From: an uncultured Pseudomonadota bacterium
Lineage (GTDB): Bacteria; Pseudomonadota; Gammaproteobacteria; Steroidobacterales; Steroidobacteraceae
Assembly: GCA_903828595.1 (NCBI GenBank)
Contig: CAIKMS010000008.1
Location: forward strand, 186,001-250,000
Length of the DNA: 64,000 nt
Direction: 5' to 3'
Shown here: positions 44,116 through 55,184 of the stretch, in pieces
Numbering within the stretch: the first letter of the stretch is position 1
Layout: each line of letters opens with the position of its first letter
Notes under the pieces: model-generated
What the model saw: the letters and a program-made list of their open reading frames with translations, nothing else
Databases searched by the model: none
What the model was told of the DNA's origin: nothing
Program-made: the position numbers and the translations under genes

Positions 44116-44427
44116 ATGTTTGCGGTCATCCACACCGGCGGTAAGCAATACCGCGTCAGCGAAGGTTCGGTACTTCGCATCGAGAAACTAGACGCTGAAG
44201 CCGGCGCTGCCGTTGAGTTCGGCGAGGTTTTGTTGGTTGGCGAAGGCGCTGACATCAAGGTGGGTAAGCCGTTTTTGGCCGGCGCCAAGGTAACTGCTAC
44301 CGTTGAAAAGCACGGTCAGGGTGACAAGGTTGTCATCGTCAAATTCCGTCGTCGTAAGCATTACAAGCGCGGCGGTACACACCGTCAGCTTTACACCGAA
44401 GTGAAAGTCACGGGGATCGTGGCCTAA
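44116..44427 (+). CDS. rplU: 50S ribosomal protein L21
   Basis: 103 residues, starting [17 protein letters not shown], with the C-terminal signature [20 protein letters not shown]21 binds 23S rRNA in the large subunit. ATG 44116 has CGGAG at 6 bases. It is followed by rpmA after 30 bases, the usual L21-L27 pair. Confidence 0.98.
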   Translation: MFAVIHTGGKQYRVSEGSVLRIEKLDAEAGAAVEFGEVLLVGEGADIKVGKPFLAGAKVTATVEKHGQGDKVVIVKFRRRKHYKRGGTHRQLYTEVKVTGIVA

Positions 44428-44457
44428 GGGCCCGTCTCGTTGCAGGAGAGATAGAAA

Positions 44458-44745
44458 ATGGCACATAAAAAAGCAGGCGGCAGTACTAAGAACGGTCGCG
44501 ATTCCCAGTCCAAGCGGTTGGGTGTAAAGCGTTTCGGCGGTCAGCATGTGCTGGCTGGCAACATTCTGGTTCGCCAGCGTGGCACGCTCTACAAGGCCGG
44601 TCGTAACGTTGGTGTAGGCACCGACCACACCTTGTTTGCTCTGGTTGAAGGTAAGGTTGCTTTCGAGACCAAGGGCGCTGATCAGCGTACCTTCGTCAGT
44701 GTAGTAGCCGAGGCGGTTGCATCCACGGAGTCCATGGCTGCCTAA
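44458..44745 (+). CDS. rpmA: 50S ribosomal protein L27
   Basis: 95 residues, starting [20 protein letters not shown], the classical L27 N-terminus that reaches the peptidyl-transferase centre; there is no cleaved leader as in Firmicutes. The C-terminal tail ([12 protein letters not shown]) makes it about 10 residues longer than E. coli L27. AGGAGAG precedes the ATG. A terminator follows 30 bases after the stop. Confidence 0.98.
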   Translation: MAHKKAGGSTKNGRDSQSKRLGVKRFGGQHVLAGNILVRQRGTLYKAGRNVGVGTDHTLFALVEGKVAFETKGADQRTFVSVVAEAVASTESMAA

Positions 44746-44774
44746 AGCTGTGTCTGGTCAGCGCCGTTTTGGAT

Positions 44775-44800
44775 AAAACCCCGGCCTGACCGGGGTTTTT
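44775..44800 (+). terminator. Rho-independent terminator after rpmA
   Basis: Ten-base arms AAAACCCCGG and CCGGGGTTTT with loop CCTGA, ending in TTTTT. A textbook intrinsic terminator lying between rpmA and obgE, so obgE needs either readthrough or its own promoter. Confidence 0.9.
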
Positions 44801-44848
44801 CGTCTTTGCCGCTCGGTGATTAGCATCGATGCAGCCATCAGTTTTTAA

Positions 44849-45931
<1,083 letters not shown>

Positions 45932-46097
45932 CGCTAGCCAAGGTCTGGCCCACGCTACTTCATTGAGACCCCACAATGAGTCCGCACGGCAAAGTACGCG
46001 GATTGAGTGTATGCCGGTGACCCGCAGGCCACACCCGTCACCGAACCGCTTGCTAGCCCTGACCTAGCACAGTGGATGCAAGAGTCGGTGCGGGTTG

Positions 46098-46121
46098 TAC
46101 GGCGGACCTGGGTCCGCCGTA
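46098..46121. terminator. Hairpin beyond the rpsT stop codon
   Basis: Perfect 11-base arms TACGGCGGACC and GGTCCGCCGTA with a 2-base loop, 6 bases past the rpsT stop. It lies between convergent obgE and rpsT, so it may serve both. No clear T tract on either side. Confidence 0.55.
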
Positions 46122-46127
46122 TAGGGT

Positions 46128-46391
46128 TTAGGCCAGAGCCTTAACCAGAGCCGACAGGCGGCTCTTATGCCGAGAAGCCGTGTTTTTATGCACGATTCCC
46201 TTGTTGACCATCGAATCGATGACCGGTACAGCCGCCTGAAAGGCAGCGGTGGCGTCGGTTTTGATGCCCGTAGCGGCAGCGGCTCGCACTTTTTTGATGG
46301 CCGTGCGCATTTTCGAACGCAGGGTCATGTTGTGGGCGCGGCGCTGAACCGACTGTTCGGCGCGCTTAATTGCAGACTTAATATTGGCCAA
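46128..46391 (-). CDS. rpsT: 30S ribosomal protein S20
   Basis: 87 residues, starting MANIKSAIKRAEQSVQRRAHN and containing VNKGIVHKNTASRHKSRLSALVKAL, the standard S20 sequence. It binds 16S rRNA early in assembly. It is divergent from murJ, as in many gammaproteobacteria. Confidence 0.98.
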   Translation of the reverse strand: MANIKSAIKRAEQSVQRRAHNMTLRSKMRTAIKKVRAAAATGIKTDATAAFQAAVPVIDSMVNKGIVHKNTASRHKSRLSALVKALA

Positions 46392-46547
46392 GGGACTCAG
46401 ACTCCGGCACGGTTAGCACAGCCGCGCAGTCTGCCGTGATAGCCCTCTACAGTCAAGTCGGGTGAGGTGCCCCAAGGCGCTAAGATGCGGCAAGCCGGGT
46501 CATCAGCGGTAAAGGTAGAGCCCTAAAAACCGTTATAGTCCGCGACC

Positions 46548-48116
46548 ATGAAAGGCGGATTTCTCAAAAACACGAGCATTGTCGGTGCCATGACCCTGAT
46601 CTCACGGATCAGCGGCCTGGTCCGCGACATGGTTTATGCGCACATGTTTGGGGCCGGTCCTTTTATGGACGCTTTTCAAATGGCGTTTCGAATCCCCAAC
46701 TTTTTGCGGCGCCTGACCGGTGAGGGCGCGTTTAGTCAGGCCTTTGTTCCGGTGGTGGCACAGTACCGCCTAAAAGGTGATGCCTCGGCGGTGCGCGCGC
46801 TGATTGCCGGTGTCACCGGTCGGCTGGGTTTTGTGCTGCTGGTGATTACCTTGGTGGGTGTCTTAGGCGCACCTTGGGTGATTCGCCTGTTTGCTCCGGG
46901 CTTTCTGCCGGGCAGCGAGCGCTACGAACTGACGGTGTCCATGCTGCGCTACACCTTCCCCTACATATTTTTTATCTCGCTCACCGCGCTGGCGGCTGGG
47001 GTCTTGAACGCCTACGGACGATTTGGCAGCGCGGCTTTTAATCCGGTGATGCTCAACCTGGTGATGATCGTATTTGCCGCCTTTCTAACCCCGCATTCAA
47101 CCTCGCCGGGCCAGATATTAGCGTTGGGTGTGTTTGTGGCCGGGGTTGTGCAGTTGGTCATGCAGTTCGCGGGTTTGCGTCGCCTGGGGCTTTTAACGTG
47201 GCCGCAGTTACAAAGCCCAGAGCCCGGGGTTGCTCAAGTCACTCAGCTGATGCTGCCGGGGATTTTCGGCTCATCGGTTGCACAGATTTCGTTGTTACTG
47301 GGTGCTTGGGTCGCCTCGTTTTTGATGACCGGCAGCATTTCCTGGATGTACTACGCGGATCGCTTGGTTGAGTTTCCGATGGGCGTTTTTTCCATTGCTT
47401 TGGCTACGGTCATACTGCCGGGTCTGTCGGCTCATCACGTGGAGCGCTCGGCCGAGCGTTTTAGCCAGACCCTGGACTGGGCCTTAAGACTGACTTCGCT
47501 GGTGACTATCCCGGCCATGTTGGGTTTGATGTTTCTGGCAGCTCCTCTGACCGCGACCATTTACGGGCACGGTCGTTTCGTGGAGCGCGACGTGATCATG
47601 GGGTCTTATGCGCTGATGGGAGCATCGTTCGGGTTATTTGGCTATAGCCTGGTCAAGGTGTTAGCGCCGGGTTACTACGCCCGCCAGGACACTAAAACGC
47701 CCGTGCGAGTAGGCATGATCGCGCTGGCTGTGACCATGGTGTTCAATCTGGTGGTGGTACTACCCGCGCAGTCCTGGGGCTTTGTCGCCCCGCACGCGCT
47801 GCTAGCGATGTCACCTGGCTTAGGGGCTTATCTCAACACCTGGTTGCTGTACCGGGGCTTGGTTCGATCCGGGGTTTACATGCCGTCCGGGCTCTGGCGC
47901 GCGTTATGGGGCTATCAGTTACCGGTAGCCAATGGCTTGATGGTGCTGTTTTTGTGGTGGGCGAGCGGTGACGGTGGTCGCTGGGTTCATTTTTCGGCAG
48001 GGCGACAGGTCCTACAGTTGCTTTGCTGTGTGCTGGGTGCGATCGGCATATACGGCTTTAGCCTTTGGCTTTTGGGTCTACGCTTACGCGATCTGCGGGC
48101 TCATTCGCTGGCCTAA
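46548..48116 (+). CDS. murJ: Lipid II flippase MurJ
   Basis: 522 residues with about 14 transmembrane helices. The N-terminus MTLISRISGLVRDMVYAHMFG and RIPNFLRRLTGEGAFSQAFVPV are characteristic of MurJ/MviN; they carry the conserved Arg residues of the lipid II path. It moves lipid II across the inner membrane for cell-wall synthesis. TATAGT at 46534-46539, only 8 bases before the ATG, could be a -10 element and would give a nearly leaderless mRNA. Confidence 0.96.
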   Translation: MKGGFLKNTSIVGAMTLISRISGLVRDMVYAHMFGAGPFMDAFQMAFRIPNFLRRLTGEGAFSQAFVPVVAQYRLKGDASAVRALIAGVTGRLGFVLLVITLVGVLGAPWVIRLFAPGFLPGSERYELTVSMLRYTFPYIFFISLTALAAGVLNAYGRFGSAAFNPVMLNLVMIVFAAFLTPHSTSPGQILALGVFVAGVVQLVMQFAGLRRLGLLTWPQLQSPEPGVAQVTQLMLPGIFGSSVAQISLLLGAWVASFLMTGSISWMYYADRLVEFPMGVFSIALATVILPGLSAHHVERSAERFSQTLDWALRLTSLVTIPAMLGLMFLAAPLTATIYGHGRFVERDVIMGSYALMGASFGLFGYSLVKVLAPGYYARQDTKTPVRVGMIALAVTMVFNLVVVLPAQSWGFVAPHALLAMSPGLGAYLNTWLLYRGLVRSGVYMPSGLWRALWGYQLPVANGLMVLFLWWASGDGGRWVHFSAGRQVLQLLCCVLGAIGIYGFSLWLLGLRLRDLRAHSLA

Positions 48117-48245
48117 TGCCAACCTGACCATGGCCTAAGGGGTGGCTGAGCCGGCATGCTCCTAAACTTAAAGATAAGCGGTCGTTAAGCGCTAATTTCT
48201 TCAGTATCATTAGGCGTTTACGCGATTCCTGGCAGCTTGAAGTTT

Positions 48246-49175
48246 ATGCAAATCCTTCGATTAACCCCCAATGACCTGTCGCGTGGCAGTGCCTGTGCGG
48301 TAGCCATTGGTAATTTTGATGGCGTGCATCGCGGTCATCAGGCCCTAGTGTCCGCGGTGGTTGCTGGGGCAGCTTTGCGGCAGTTGGTGCCGGCGGTGCT
48401 GACCTTTGAGCCTACGCCGCTGGAATTTTTACGGCCTGCCGAGGCTCCCGCGCGCGTCATGCGCTTGCGCGATAAAGCACAGACCTTGGCGCAGTTGGGT
48501 ATAAAGCGCCTGTATCTGGCTCGTTTTGACGCGCGCCTGCAAAGCTTAAGCGCCGCGCGTTTCGAGACATGGCTGCGTACTACCTTAAATGCCCGCCACG
48601 TCGTTGTCGGTGCAGGATTTCATTATGCCCAAGGGCGTGAAGGCACGGTTGAACGGCTAAGGCAGGCAGGGCAGGAGACTGGCTTTAGCTTGCAGGTCAT
48701 TGAGCCGGTTTGTGTGGACCAACAACGGGTATCCTCCACACGTCTTCGTCAGGCATTGGCAGCTGGCCAGTTGCGTGAGGCGCAAGCGATGATGGGTCGG
48801 CCGTTTTGTATCAGCGGTCACGTCGTGCACGGGCAGAAGTTGGGCCGTACGCTAGGCTTTCCCACGGCTAACTTACGCCTGGGTCGGGGTAAAGTGCCGT
48901 TAAGCGGGATCTATGCGGTGCGCGCGCATTTAGACGGTGCGGTGTATCCGGCCGTGGCAAGCTTAGGCACACGACCGACCGTGGATGGGGTGGCGCCGTT
49001 GTTAGAAACGACTCTGTTTGATTTTTCTGGCGATCTTTACGGACGCCTGCTGAGCATTGAGTTTGTCGAGAAACTGCGTGATGAAGAGCGTTTTTCTGAT
49101 CTTGATGCTTTGGTTGTTCAGATGAACCGGGATGCTGCGAAGGCGCGTACGATTCTGGCGGCGATGTCACCTTGA
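48246..49175 (+). CDS. ribF: Bifunctional riboflavin kinase / FAD synthetase
   Basis: 309 residues. The N-terminal FAD synthetase domain has AVAIGNFDGVHRGHQALV (the GxFDGxHxGH adenylyltransferase motif) and VSSTRLRQALAAG; the C-terminal flavokinase has GRTLGFPTANL and VASLGTRPTVDG. It turns riboflavin into FMN and FAD. The ATG at 48246 is preferred over the TTG at 48237; neither has a strong ribosome site. It precedes ileS by 21 bases, the conserved order. Confidence 0.96.
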   Translation: MQILRLTPNDLSRGSACAVAIGNFDGVHRGHQALVSAVVAGAALRQLVPAVLTFEPTPLEFLRPAEAPARVMRLRDKAQTLAQLGIKRLYLARFDARLQSLSAARFETWLRTTLNARHVVVGAGFHYAQGREGTVERLRQAGQETGFSLQVIEPVCVDQQRVSSTRLRQALAAGQLREAQAMMGRPFCISGHVVHGQKLGRTLGFPTANLRLGRGKVPLSGIYAVRAHLDGAVYPAVASLGTRPTVDGVAPLLETTLFDFSGDLYGRLLSIEFVEKLRDEERFSDLDALVVQMNRDAAKARTILAAMSP

Positions 49176-49196
49176 TGTAGATCTAAAGAGATTAAA

Positions 49197-52016
49197 GTGG
49201 AATATAAGCACACTATCCAACTGCCACAGACCGACTTTCCGATGAAGGCCGATCTGGCCCAACGCGAGCCTAAAGTGCTGGCTCGTTGGCGCGCGCAGGG
49301 CGCCTATCACAAGCTACGCGCCATCGCGAAGGGCCGCCCCAGTTACATTCTGGTTGACGGTCCTCCGTACGCTAACGGTGTGATCCATTTGGGTCATGCG
49401 GTTAACAAGGTGTTGAAAGATATTGTGGTGAAGTCGCGTGGCTTTGATGGCCATGACGCGCCGTACGTGCCGGGTTGGGACTGTCACGGCTTACCCATTG
49501 AACATCAGGTTGAGAAGACCTCGGGTCGTGTCGGGCAAAAGCTTGATGCCAAGGCCTTTAGAGCGGCGTGTCGTGAGTATGCGGGACGTCAGGTTGAGGG
49601 CCAGCGCGTGGACTTCGAGCGACTGGGCGTGTGGGGTGATTGGGATAGGCCGTATCTGACCATGTTGCCAGGCTATGAGGCGGCGCAGCTGCGTGCGTTT
49701 GGCCAAATTTATGCGCGTGGTCATATTCAAAAGGGCTTTAAGCCGGTCTACTGGTGTTTGGACTGTCGCAGCTCGCTGGCGGAGGCGGAGGTCGAATACG
49801 AGGACCGAACCAGCCCATCGATTGATGTGGCTTATAAAGTCGTGGATGAGTCGGATCTGCAGAAACGACTGGGGGTGAGTCTGGATGGCACACGCGCCGT
49901 GTGCGTGGCCATTTGGACAACAACCCCTTGGACCTTGCCGGCCAGTCAGGCTGTCGCTCTACACCCGGAACTGGACTATGCGGTGGTGGATGCCACGCTT
50001 GAGGAGCGAAACGTCAGGCTGATCGTAGCGGCTGATTTGATCAGTGCATTGGAGGCTCGTATTGGGCTGGTGGCACCGGTTGAGCTGGCGCGCTTTAAAG
50101 GCGCGGCTCTGGAGGGGTTGAAGCTTCACCATCCGTTCTATGAGCGGCAGGTGCCCGTGGTTTTGGGTGAGCATGTCACTCTCGAGCAGGGTACCGGTGG
50201 CGTGCATACCGCCCCTGGTCATGGCGTCGATGACTATCACGTGGGTCAGAAATACGGCCTGCCGGTAGATAATCCCGTAGGTGGTGATGGCCGCTATTTG
50301 GCCTCAACACCGTTATTTGCCGGGTTGGCCGTGTTTGCGGCGAATGACCGCGTCATCGAAGTGCTGAAAGAGCACCAGACGTTGCTGGCCTATGCGCCCT
50401 ATCAGCACAGCTATCCGCATTGCTGGCGTCATCACAAACCGGTGATTTTCCGAGCCACACCCCAGTGGTTTATCAGCATGGAGCAGCGCGGTCTGCGCGC
50501 TTCAGCGTTAAGCGAAATTCGCAAAGTGCAATGGACGCCTGCTTGGGGTGAAAACCGTATTTACAGCATGATCGAGAATCGCCCCGACTGGTGCATCTCT
50601 CGACAGCGCACTTGGGGCGTGCCGATTCCGTTTTTCTTGCACAAAGAGACCGGTGAGCCACATCCGGACACGGTTGCGCTGATTGATCAGGTCGCGCAAC
50701 GGGTGGCGGTTAACGGCATTGATGCCTGGTTTGATCTGCAGGCGAGCGAATTGCTTGGTGATCAAGCCCAGTATTACGAGAAGTCCACGGATGTTATGGA
50801 TGTTTGGGTCGACTCGGGTATGGCTCATTGGTGTGTCGGTGCTTTATTTCCTGAAATCACTACCCCGGCGGATTTATACCTAGAAGGTTCCGACCAGCAT
50901 CGTGGCTGGTTTCATTCCTCGTTGCTGACTTCGACTGCGATTCATGAGCGCGCCCCGTATCGCGCGGTACTCACGCACGGTTTTACCGTGGACGAGAAGG
51001 GCCGCAAGATGTCCAAATCGTTGGGCAATACCGTAGCCCCGCAAAAAGTGATTGATTCACTCGGCGCTGACGTCTTAAGGCTGTGGGTGGCTGCCACGGA
51101 CTACTCGAATGAAATGAGTGTGTCTGATGAGATATTAAAGCGCATGGCGGACTCTTACCGTCGCATGCGAAATACGCTGCGCTTTTTGTTGGGTAATCTG
51201 TCGGGCTTTAATCCGGCCACGGATGCTGTGGCCGTTTCGGACTTAGTCGCCCTGGATCGATGGGCCTTGGGTCGTGCTGCCGCCTTGCAGACGGAATTGA
51301 TTGCCGATTACCGTACTTACGGCTTTCATCAGATCTACCAGAAAATTCATAATTTCTGCGTCGTGGATTTGGGCGCTTTTTATTTGGATGTGCTGAAAGA
51401 TCGTTTGTATACCTCAAAGGTGGATGGACATCCGCGTCGCTCGGCACAAACGGTGGTTTGGCATTTGGCGGAAGCGATGATTCGCTGGTTAGCGCCGATC
51501 TTGTCGTTTACTGCGGAGGAGGCCTACGGGTTTCTGCCGGGTAGCGCCCGCCAGGAGTCAGTCTTTCACGAGCTTTGGTATGAGTTGCCGGTGGTTGAGA
51601 CGGATGAACTGATCGACTGGGATGCCATCCTTCGCCTTAAAACGGATGTTCAGCAGGAGCTGGAGCGGCAACGAGCGGCAGGTCTGATAGGCGCGCCTTT
51701 AGACGCCACGATACATGTTTGGTGCGTAGCCGATGAGTATCCGCGCTTTAGTGCGCTGGGCGATGAATTGCGCTTTGCGCTCATTAGTTCAGCCGTGCAG
51801 GTCTCGCAGGTGGACGCCCCACCAGCCGATGCTGTGCCGGCTGCCACCGCCGCTGCGAGCGGTGTTTGGTTGTCAGTGAGCCCTAACCAGGATCAAAAGT
51901 GCGCCCGCTGCTGGCAGCGGCGCGCTGACGTTGGCCATGATCCGCGTCATCCGCCGCTGTGCGCACGCTGCGCGGTAAACGTCGAAGGGGATGGTGAGTC
52001 GAGGCGCTACGCATGA
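49197..52016 (+). CDS. ileS: Isoleucine-tRNA ligase
   Basis: 939 residues, the bacterial type. HIGH motif in PPYANGVIHLGHAV, KMSKS in DEKGRKMSKSLGNT, an editing domain between them (TTPWTLPASQAVALHP), and the C-terminal zinc finger CARCWQRR with CARCAVNV. The start is GTG 49197. The stop overlaps the lspA ATG (ATGA). Confidence 0.98.
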   Translation: MEYKHTIQLPQTDFPMKADLAQREPKVLARWRAQGAYHKLRAIAKGRPSYILVDGPPYANGVIHLGHAVNKVLKDIVVKSRGFDGHDAPYVPGWDCHGLPIEHQVEKTSGRVGQKLDAKAFRAACREYAGRQVEGQRVDFERLGVWGDWDRPYLTMLPGYEAAQLRAFGQIYARGHIQKGFKPVYWCLDCRSSLAEAEVEYEDRTSPSIDVAYKVVDESDLQKRLGVSLDGTRAVCVAIWTTTPWTLPASQAVALHPELDYAVVDATLEERNVRLIVAADLISALEARIGLVAPVELARFKGAALEGLKLHHPFYERQVPVVLGEHVTLEQGTGGVHTAPGHGVDDYHVGQKYGLPVDNPVGGDGRYLASTPLFAGLAVFAANDRVIEVLKEHQTLLAYAPYQHSYPHCWRHHKPVIFRATPQWFISMEQRGLRASALSEIRKVQWTPAWGENRIYSMIENRPDWCISRQRTWGVPIPFFLHKETGEPHPDTVALIDQVAQRVAVNGIDAWFDLQASELLGDQAQYYEKSTDVMDVWVDSGMAHWCVGALFPEITTPADLYLEGSDQHRGWFHSSLLTSTAIHERAPYRAVLTHGFTVDEKGRKMSKSLGNTVAPQKVIDSLGADVLRLWVAATDYSNEMSVSDEILKRMADSYRRMRNTLRFLLGNLSGFNPATDAVAVSDLVALDRWALGRAAALQTELIADYRTYGFHQIYQKIHNFCVVDLGAFYLDVLKDRLYTSKVDGHPRRSAQTVVWHLAEAMIRWLAPILSFTAEEAYGFLPGSARQESVFHELWYELPVVETDELIDWDAILRLKTDVQQELERQRAAGLIGAPLDATIHVWCVADEYPRFSALGDELRFALISSAVQVSQVDAPPADAVPAATAAASGVWLSVSPNQDQKCARCWQRRADVGHDPRHPPLCARCAVNVEGDGESRRYA

Positions 52017-52549
52017 GTCAGACGCGGGCAGAGCGGTCTCATTCAACGGCGCTTCGATGGCTGACACTATCGGCGTTGGTGATCACTTTGGATCAGTTAG
52101 CCAAAACGCTGGTCTTAAGTCATCTGCAGTTATACGAGAAGGTGGATTTATTGCCCTTTTTCGATTTGATGCGCCTGCATAACCGGGGGGCTGCTTTTAG
52201 CTTTCTGGCGACTGCATCGGGATGGCAACGTTACGCGTTCTCCGCTCTAGCGGTCGGTGTCTCCATCGGCATTGTGATTTGGTTGTCCCGCTTACGCGCG
52301 CGTCAGGATGCACTGCTTGCTGCCGCCTTGGCTTTGGTGGCAGGCGGTGCCATTGGCAATGTGATTGATCGGGTGCGATACGGGTATGTGATCGACTTTA
52401 TCCATTTTTTTCAGCCCGGCGTTTGGGATTTTCCGGCATTTAACATTGCTGATTCCGCGATAACTCTGGGTGCTGCGCTGCTATTGCTTGATGCCTTGCT
52501 CGAAAAAAAGCAGCCGTCGCTGCCTAACGACCATGACGGTGCCGCATGA
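52013..52549 (+). CDS. lspA: Lipoprotein signal peptidase (signal peptidase II)
   Basis: 178 residues with four membrane helices. The catalytic aspartates lie in [15 protein letters not shown] and FNIADSAI. It cuts the signal peptide of prolipoproteins at the inner membrane. It overlaps both neighbours by 4 bases (ileS before, ispH after). Confidence 0.97.
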   Translation: MSQTRAERSHSTALRWLTLSALVITLDQLAKTLVLSHLQLYEKVDLLPFFDLMRLHNRGAAFSFLATASGWQRYAFSALAVGVSIGIVIWLSRLRARQDALLAAALALVAGGAIGNVIDRVRYGYVIDFIHFFQPGVWDFPAFNIADSAITLGAALLLLDALLEKKQPSLPNDHDGAA

Positions 52550-53505
52550 AAATACTCTTGGCGAACCCGCGTGGATTCTGTGCTGGCGTTGATCGAGCTA
52601 TCGACATTGTAGAGCGGGCGATTGAGTTATTTGGTGCGCCGATCTACGTGCGACACGAAGTGGTGCACAACGTGTACGTGGTGCAGCGACTGCGCAATTT
52701 AGGTGCAGTGTTTGTCGAAGAGCTTAGTGAAGTTCCTGATGATGCGACCGTGATCTTCAGCGCGCACGGAGTTTCGCGTCAGGTGGAAGAGGAGGCCGTG
52801 CGAAGGTCTCTGAACGTTTTTGATGCGACCTGTCCACTGGTCACCAAAGTGCATATGGAAGTGGGGCGGTACGCGCGTGAGGGTCGTGACGTTATTTTGA
52901 TCGGTCACGCGGGACATCCTGAGGTCGAAGGCACCATGGGGCGTTTCGATACCCGGTTTGGTGGCCAGATCCATCTGGTAGAAAGCGTTGATGATGTGGC
53001 AAGGCTTACCGTGCGCGATACCACCCGCTTAAGTTTTGTCACCCAGACCACGTTGTCGGTAGACGATACGGCGCGTATCGTTGAGGCACTGAAGGTGCGC
53101 TTTCCGAATCTGGTGAGTCCGCGGCACGAGGATATTTGCTACGCCACGCAGAACCGTCAGGATGCCGTGAAAGCCTTAAGCAAGGAGTGCGATGTCATCA
53201 TCGTGGTCGGCTCTGCAACCAGTTCCAACTCCAATCGTTTGCGCGAGATCGGTGAGAAGTCGGGCGTGCCTGGCTATCTGGTCGATGGCGCCGACGAGTT
53301 GGATCGCGCTTGGTTTGTGGGTAAGCAGGCGGTTGGTGTGACCGCCGGCGCCTCGGCACCGGAGGTTCTGGTTGAGCAGGTGGTGACGAGATTGCAGTCT
53401 TGGGGTGGCATTAAACCGGAGGAGCGCGCCGGCGTGGAGGAGCATGTGGTCTTTGCCCTGCCACGAGCCCTGCGACCTTCAGCGAGCGACCCGTCCGGTC
53501 AGTGA
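52546..53505 (+). CDS. ispH: 4-hydroxy-3-methylbut-2-enyl diphosphate reductase
   Basis: 319 residues. The three cysteine ligands of the [4Fe-4S] cluster are in [21 protein letters not shown] and [10 protein letters not shown], and SSNSNRL is the substrate loop. It performs the last step of the MEP isoprenoid pathway. The start overlaps the lspA stop by 4 bases. Confidence 0.98.
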   Translation: MKILLANPRGFCAGVDRAIDIVERAIELFGAPIYVRHEVVHNVYVVQRLRNLGAVFVEELSEVPDDATVIFSAHGVSRQVEEEAVRRSLNVFDATCPLVTKVHMEVGRYAREGRDVILIGHAGHPEVEGTMGRFDTRFGGQIHLVESVDDVARLTVRDTTRLSFVTQTTLSVDDTARIVEALKVRFPNLVSPRHEDICYATQNRQDAVKALSKECDVIIVVGSATSSNSNRLREIGEKSGVPGYLVDGADELDRAWFVGKQAVGVTAGASAPEVLVEQVVTRLQSWGGIKPEERAGVEEHVVFALPRALRPSASDPSGQ

Positions 53506-53591
53506 GGCTGGCCGCGGCGGTGAGGTGACCTGGCGCTGGTCGCATCGGCGGGGAGCCGTTACTATCAAAGGCGGGCTAGGAGAGAGTAGCT

Positions 53592-54005
53592 ATGGCAATG
53601 TCGGATGCAGCCGTTCGCGCAACGCTTCAAGAGCATGGAATTGCCGTGACCAAGCCGCGACTGGTGATTGGTGGGCTGGTGCTGAGTTGCCCGCAGCACC
53701 TGACAGCTGAGCGCGTTTGGGAGCGATTGTTAGACGCCGGCGCTCGAGTTTCTAAAGCCACCGTCTATAACACCCTGAATTTGTTTGCACAAAAGGGTGT
53801 GCTACGGCAGTTAAACGTGGATCCTGCTGTGACCTGGTTTGACTCCAATACGCAGCCGCATTTTCATTTCCAGCACGTGGACAGCGGTGAGCTCGTGGAT
53901 GTGCAGTGCGATGGCCTGACCTTGACCTCGCTTTTAGACTTGCCGCCGGGCACGGAAAGTGTGGGGATAGACCTGGTGATCCGGATACGCCAGAAAGCGG
54001 TCTGA
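53592..54005 (+). CDS. Fur-family transcriptional regulator (Irr/PerR-like)
   Basis: 137 residues. The winged helix includes GIAVTKPRLVIGGLVL and VSKATVYNTLNLFAQKGVL, and the metal-binding segment PHFHFQHVDSGELVDV has the HxH pattern. The two structural Cys pairs (CxxC) of typical Fur are absent; only two isolated Cys remain. This points to the Irr-like or other atypical branch, which senses haem/iron or peroxide. An ATG at 53598 is an alternative start; GGAGAG precedes 53592. Confidence 0.85.
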   Translation: MAMSDAAVRATLQEHGIAVTKPRLVIGGLVLSCPQHLTAERVWERLLDAGARVSKATVYNTLNLFAQKGVLRQLNVDPAVTWFDSNTQPHFHFQHVDSGELVDVQCDGLTLTSLLDLPPGTESVGIDLVIRIRQKAV

Positions 54006-54059
54006 ATCACAGTGTTTGCCGGCGCGCACGGGGCCCCGTATACTTCGCGCCCTCAGATC

Positions 54060-54135
54060 GCCGGTGTAGCTCAGCTGGTAGAGCAGTCGCTTCGTAAGCG
54101 AAAGGTCGGGGGTTCGATTCCCTCCTCCGGCACCA
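54060..54135 (+). tRNA. tRNA-Thr (anticodon CGT)
   Basis: 76 bases with acceptor GCCGGTG/CTCCGGC, encoded CCA, D arm GCTC/GAGC, anticodon loop TTCGTAA and T loop TTCGATT. The anticodon stem has a G-A clash at its top pair, as also seen in E. coli thrW. Confidence 0.96.
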
Positions 54136-54187
54136 ATCCCAGGTTTAGGGCTTGGGTTGCGGCAAACGCGCACGGTAAGCAAGGCCC

Positions 54188-55045
54188 ATGATGCCGTTTT
54201 TACGCCTGCTGGCGCGACTTCCCTGGTTTATTTGGTACGCCCTGGCCGCCGTACTTTTTGGCGTGCTACGTCTGGGCGGTTATCGCCGCCAGGTAGCTCT
54301 GGACAACCTCGCAGCCTCCTTCCCCCACCTTGATGCGCCGGCTCGCGCGCGCTTGCTAGGGGAGTATCAGACCGGGCTGGTGCAAATTGCCGTAGAGACC
54401 ATCAAGGGTCTGTCGCTGACACCCGCGCAGTTAGCTCAGCGTATGGTCCTTGAGGGGCTAGAAGAGCTACAGGCGGATCTGGCCGCGGGCCGTTCGGTGT
54501 TGTTGGCGACCGGCCATTGCGCGAATTGGGAATGGCTGCTGTTGGCTTTATCAGCACAGTTGCCAGTGCCCATGGATGCACTCTATAAACCGTTGAAGTC
54601 GCCCTTGGCTGAACGTTTTTTTCAAGAACTGCGCGGTCGCTTTGGCGCTCGGTTAATTCCGGCTAAAGATGTTTTGGCGCACTTAAAACCTTTTTCCGAA
54701 TCACCGAGAGTTTTGGCGATGGTGGCCGATCAGGTGCCCGCGTCAACCACCCATCGATATTGGACGCGCTTTTTGAACCAAGACACTGCCTTCTATTTGG
54801 GCTTGGATGATCTCGCGCGAGCCACCGGTGCACCGGTCTATGTCGTCTTTGCTGAGCGGCTTAGACGCGGACACTACCGCGCGCGCGTACAGCGACTGGC
54901 CCGGCCGCGGGATGAATCACTGGCCGCGCGCGAGATATCCGCGCGCTATGTCGAGCGCTTAGAGCAACATTTAATGAGTCATCCCGCGCAGTGGTTGTGG
55001 GGGCACCGCCGCTGGAAATTAAAAAAACCGCTTTACGGCCGCTAA
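54188..55045 (+). CDS. LpxL/HtrB-family lipid A acyltransferase
   Basis: 285 residues with an N-terminal membrane segment (LPWFIWYALAAVLFGVLRLGG) and the catalytic motif ATGHCANWEWLLL (HxxNWE). The later APVYVVFAERLRRGHYRARV and HPAQWLWGHRRWK are family typical. It adds a secondary acyl chain to the lipid A precursor at the inner membrane. The last ~15 residues are very basic. Which of the LpxL/LpxM groups it belongs to cannot be judged by eye. Confidence 0.88.
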   Translation: MMPFLRLLARLPWFIWYALAAVLFGVLRLGGYRRQVALDNLAASFPHLDAPARARLLGEYQTGLVQIAVETIKGLSLTPAQLAQRMVLEGLEELQADLAAGRSVLLATGHCANWEWLLLALSAQLPVPMDALYKPLKSPLAERFFQELRGRFGARLIPAKDVLAHLKPFSESPRVLAMVADQVPASTTHRYWTRFLNQDTAFYLGLDDLARATGAPVYVVFAERLRRGHYRARVQRLARPRDESLAAREISARYVERLEQHLMSHPAQWLWGHRRWKLKKPLYGR

Positions 55046-55184
55046 GCCCTGGCCCGGTGTACGTGGCCACGATGGCCAAATGTGAACTCATCCACAAATC
55101 GTGCGACCCACCTTCTTGCACCTTAAAAGTGTGCGTTGTTACCAATAATGCATCCACTGCGTTCCATATTATGTCCCTCGAACT

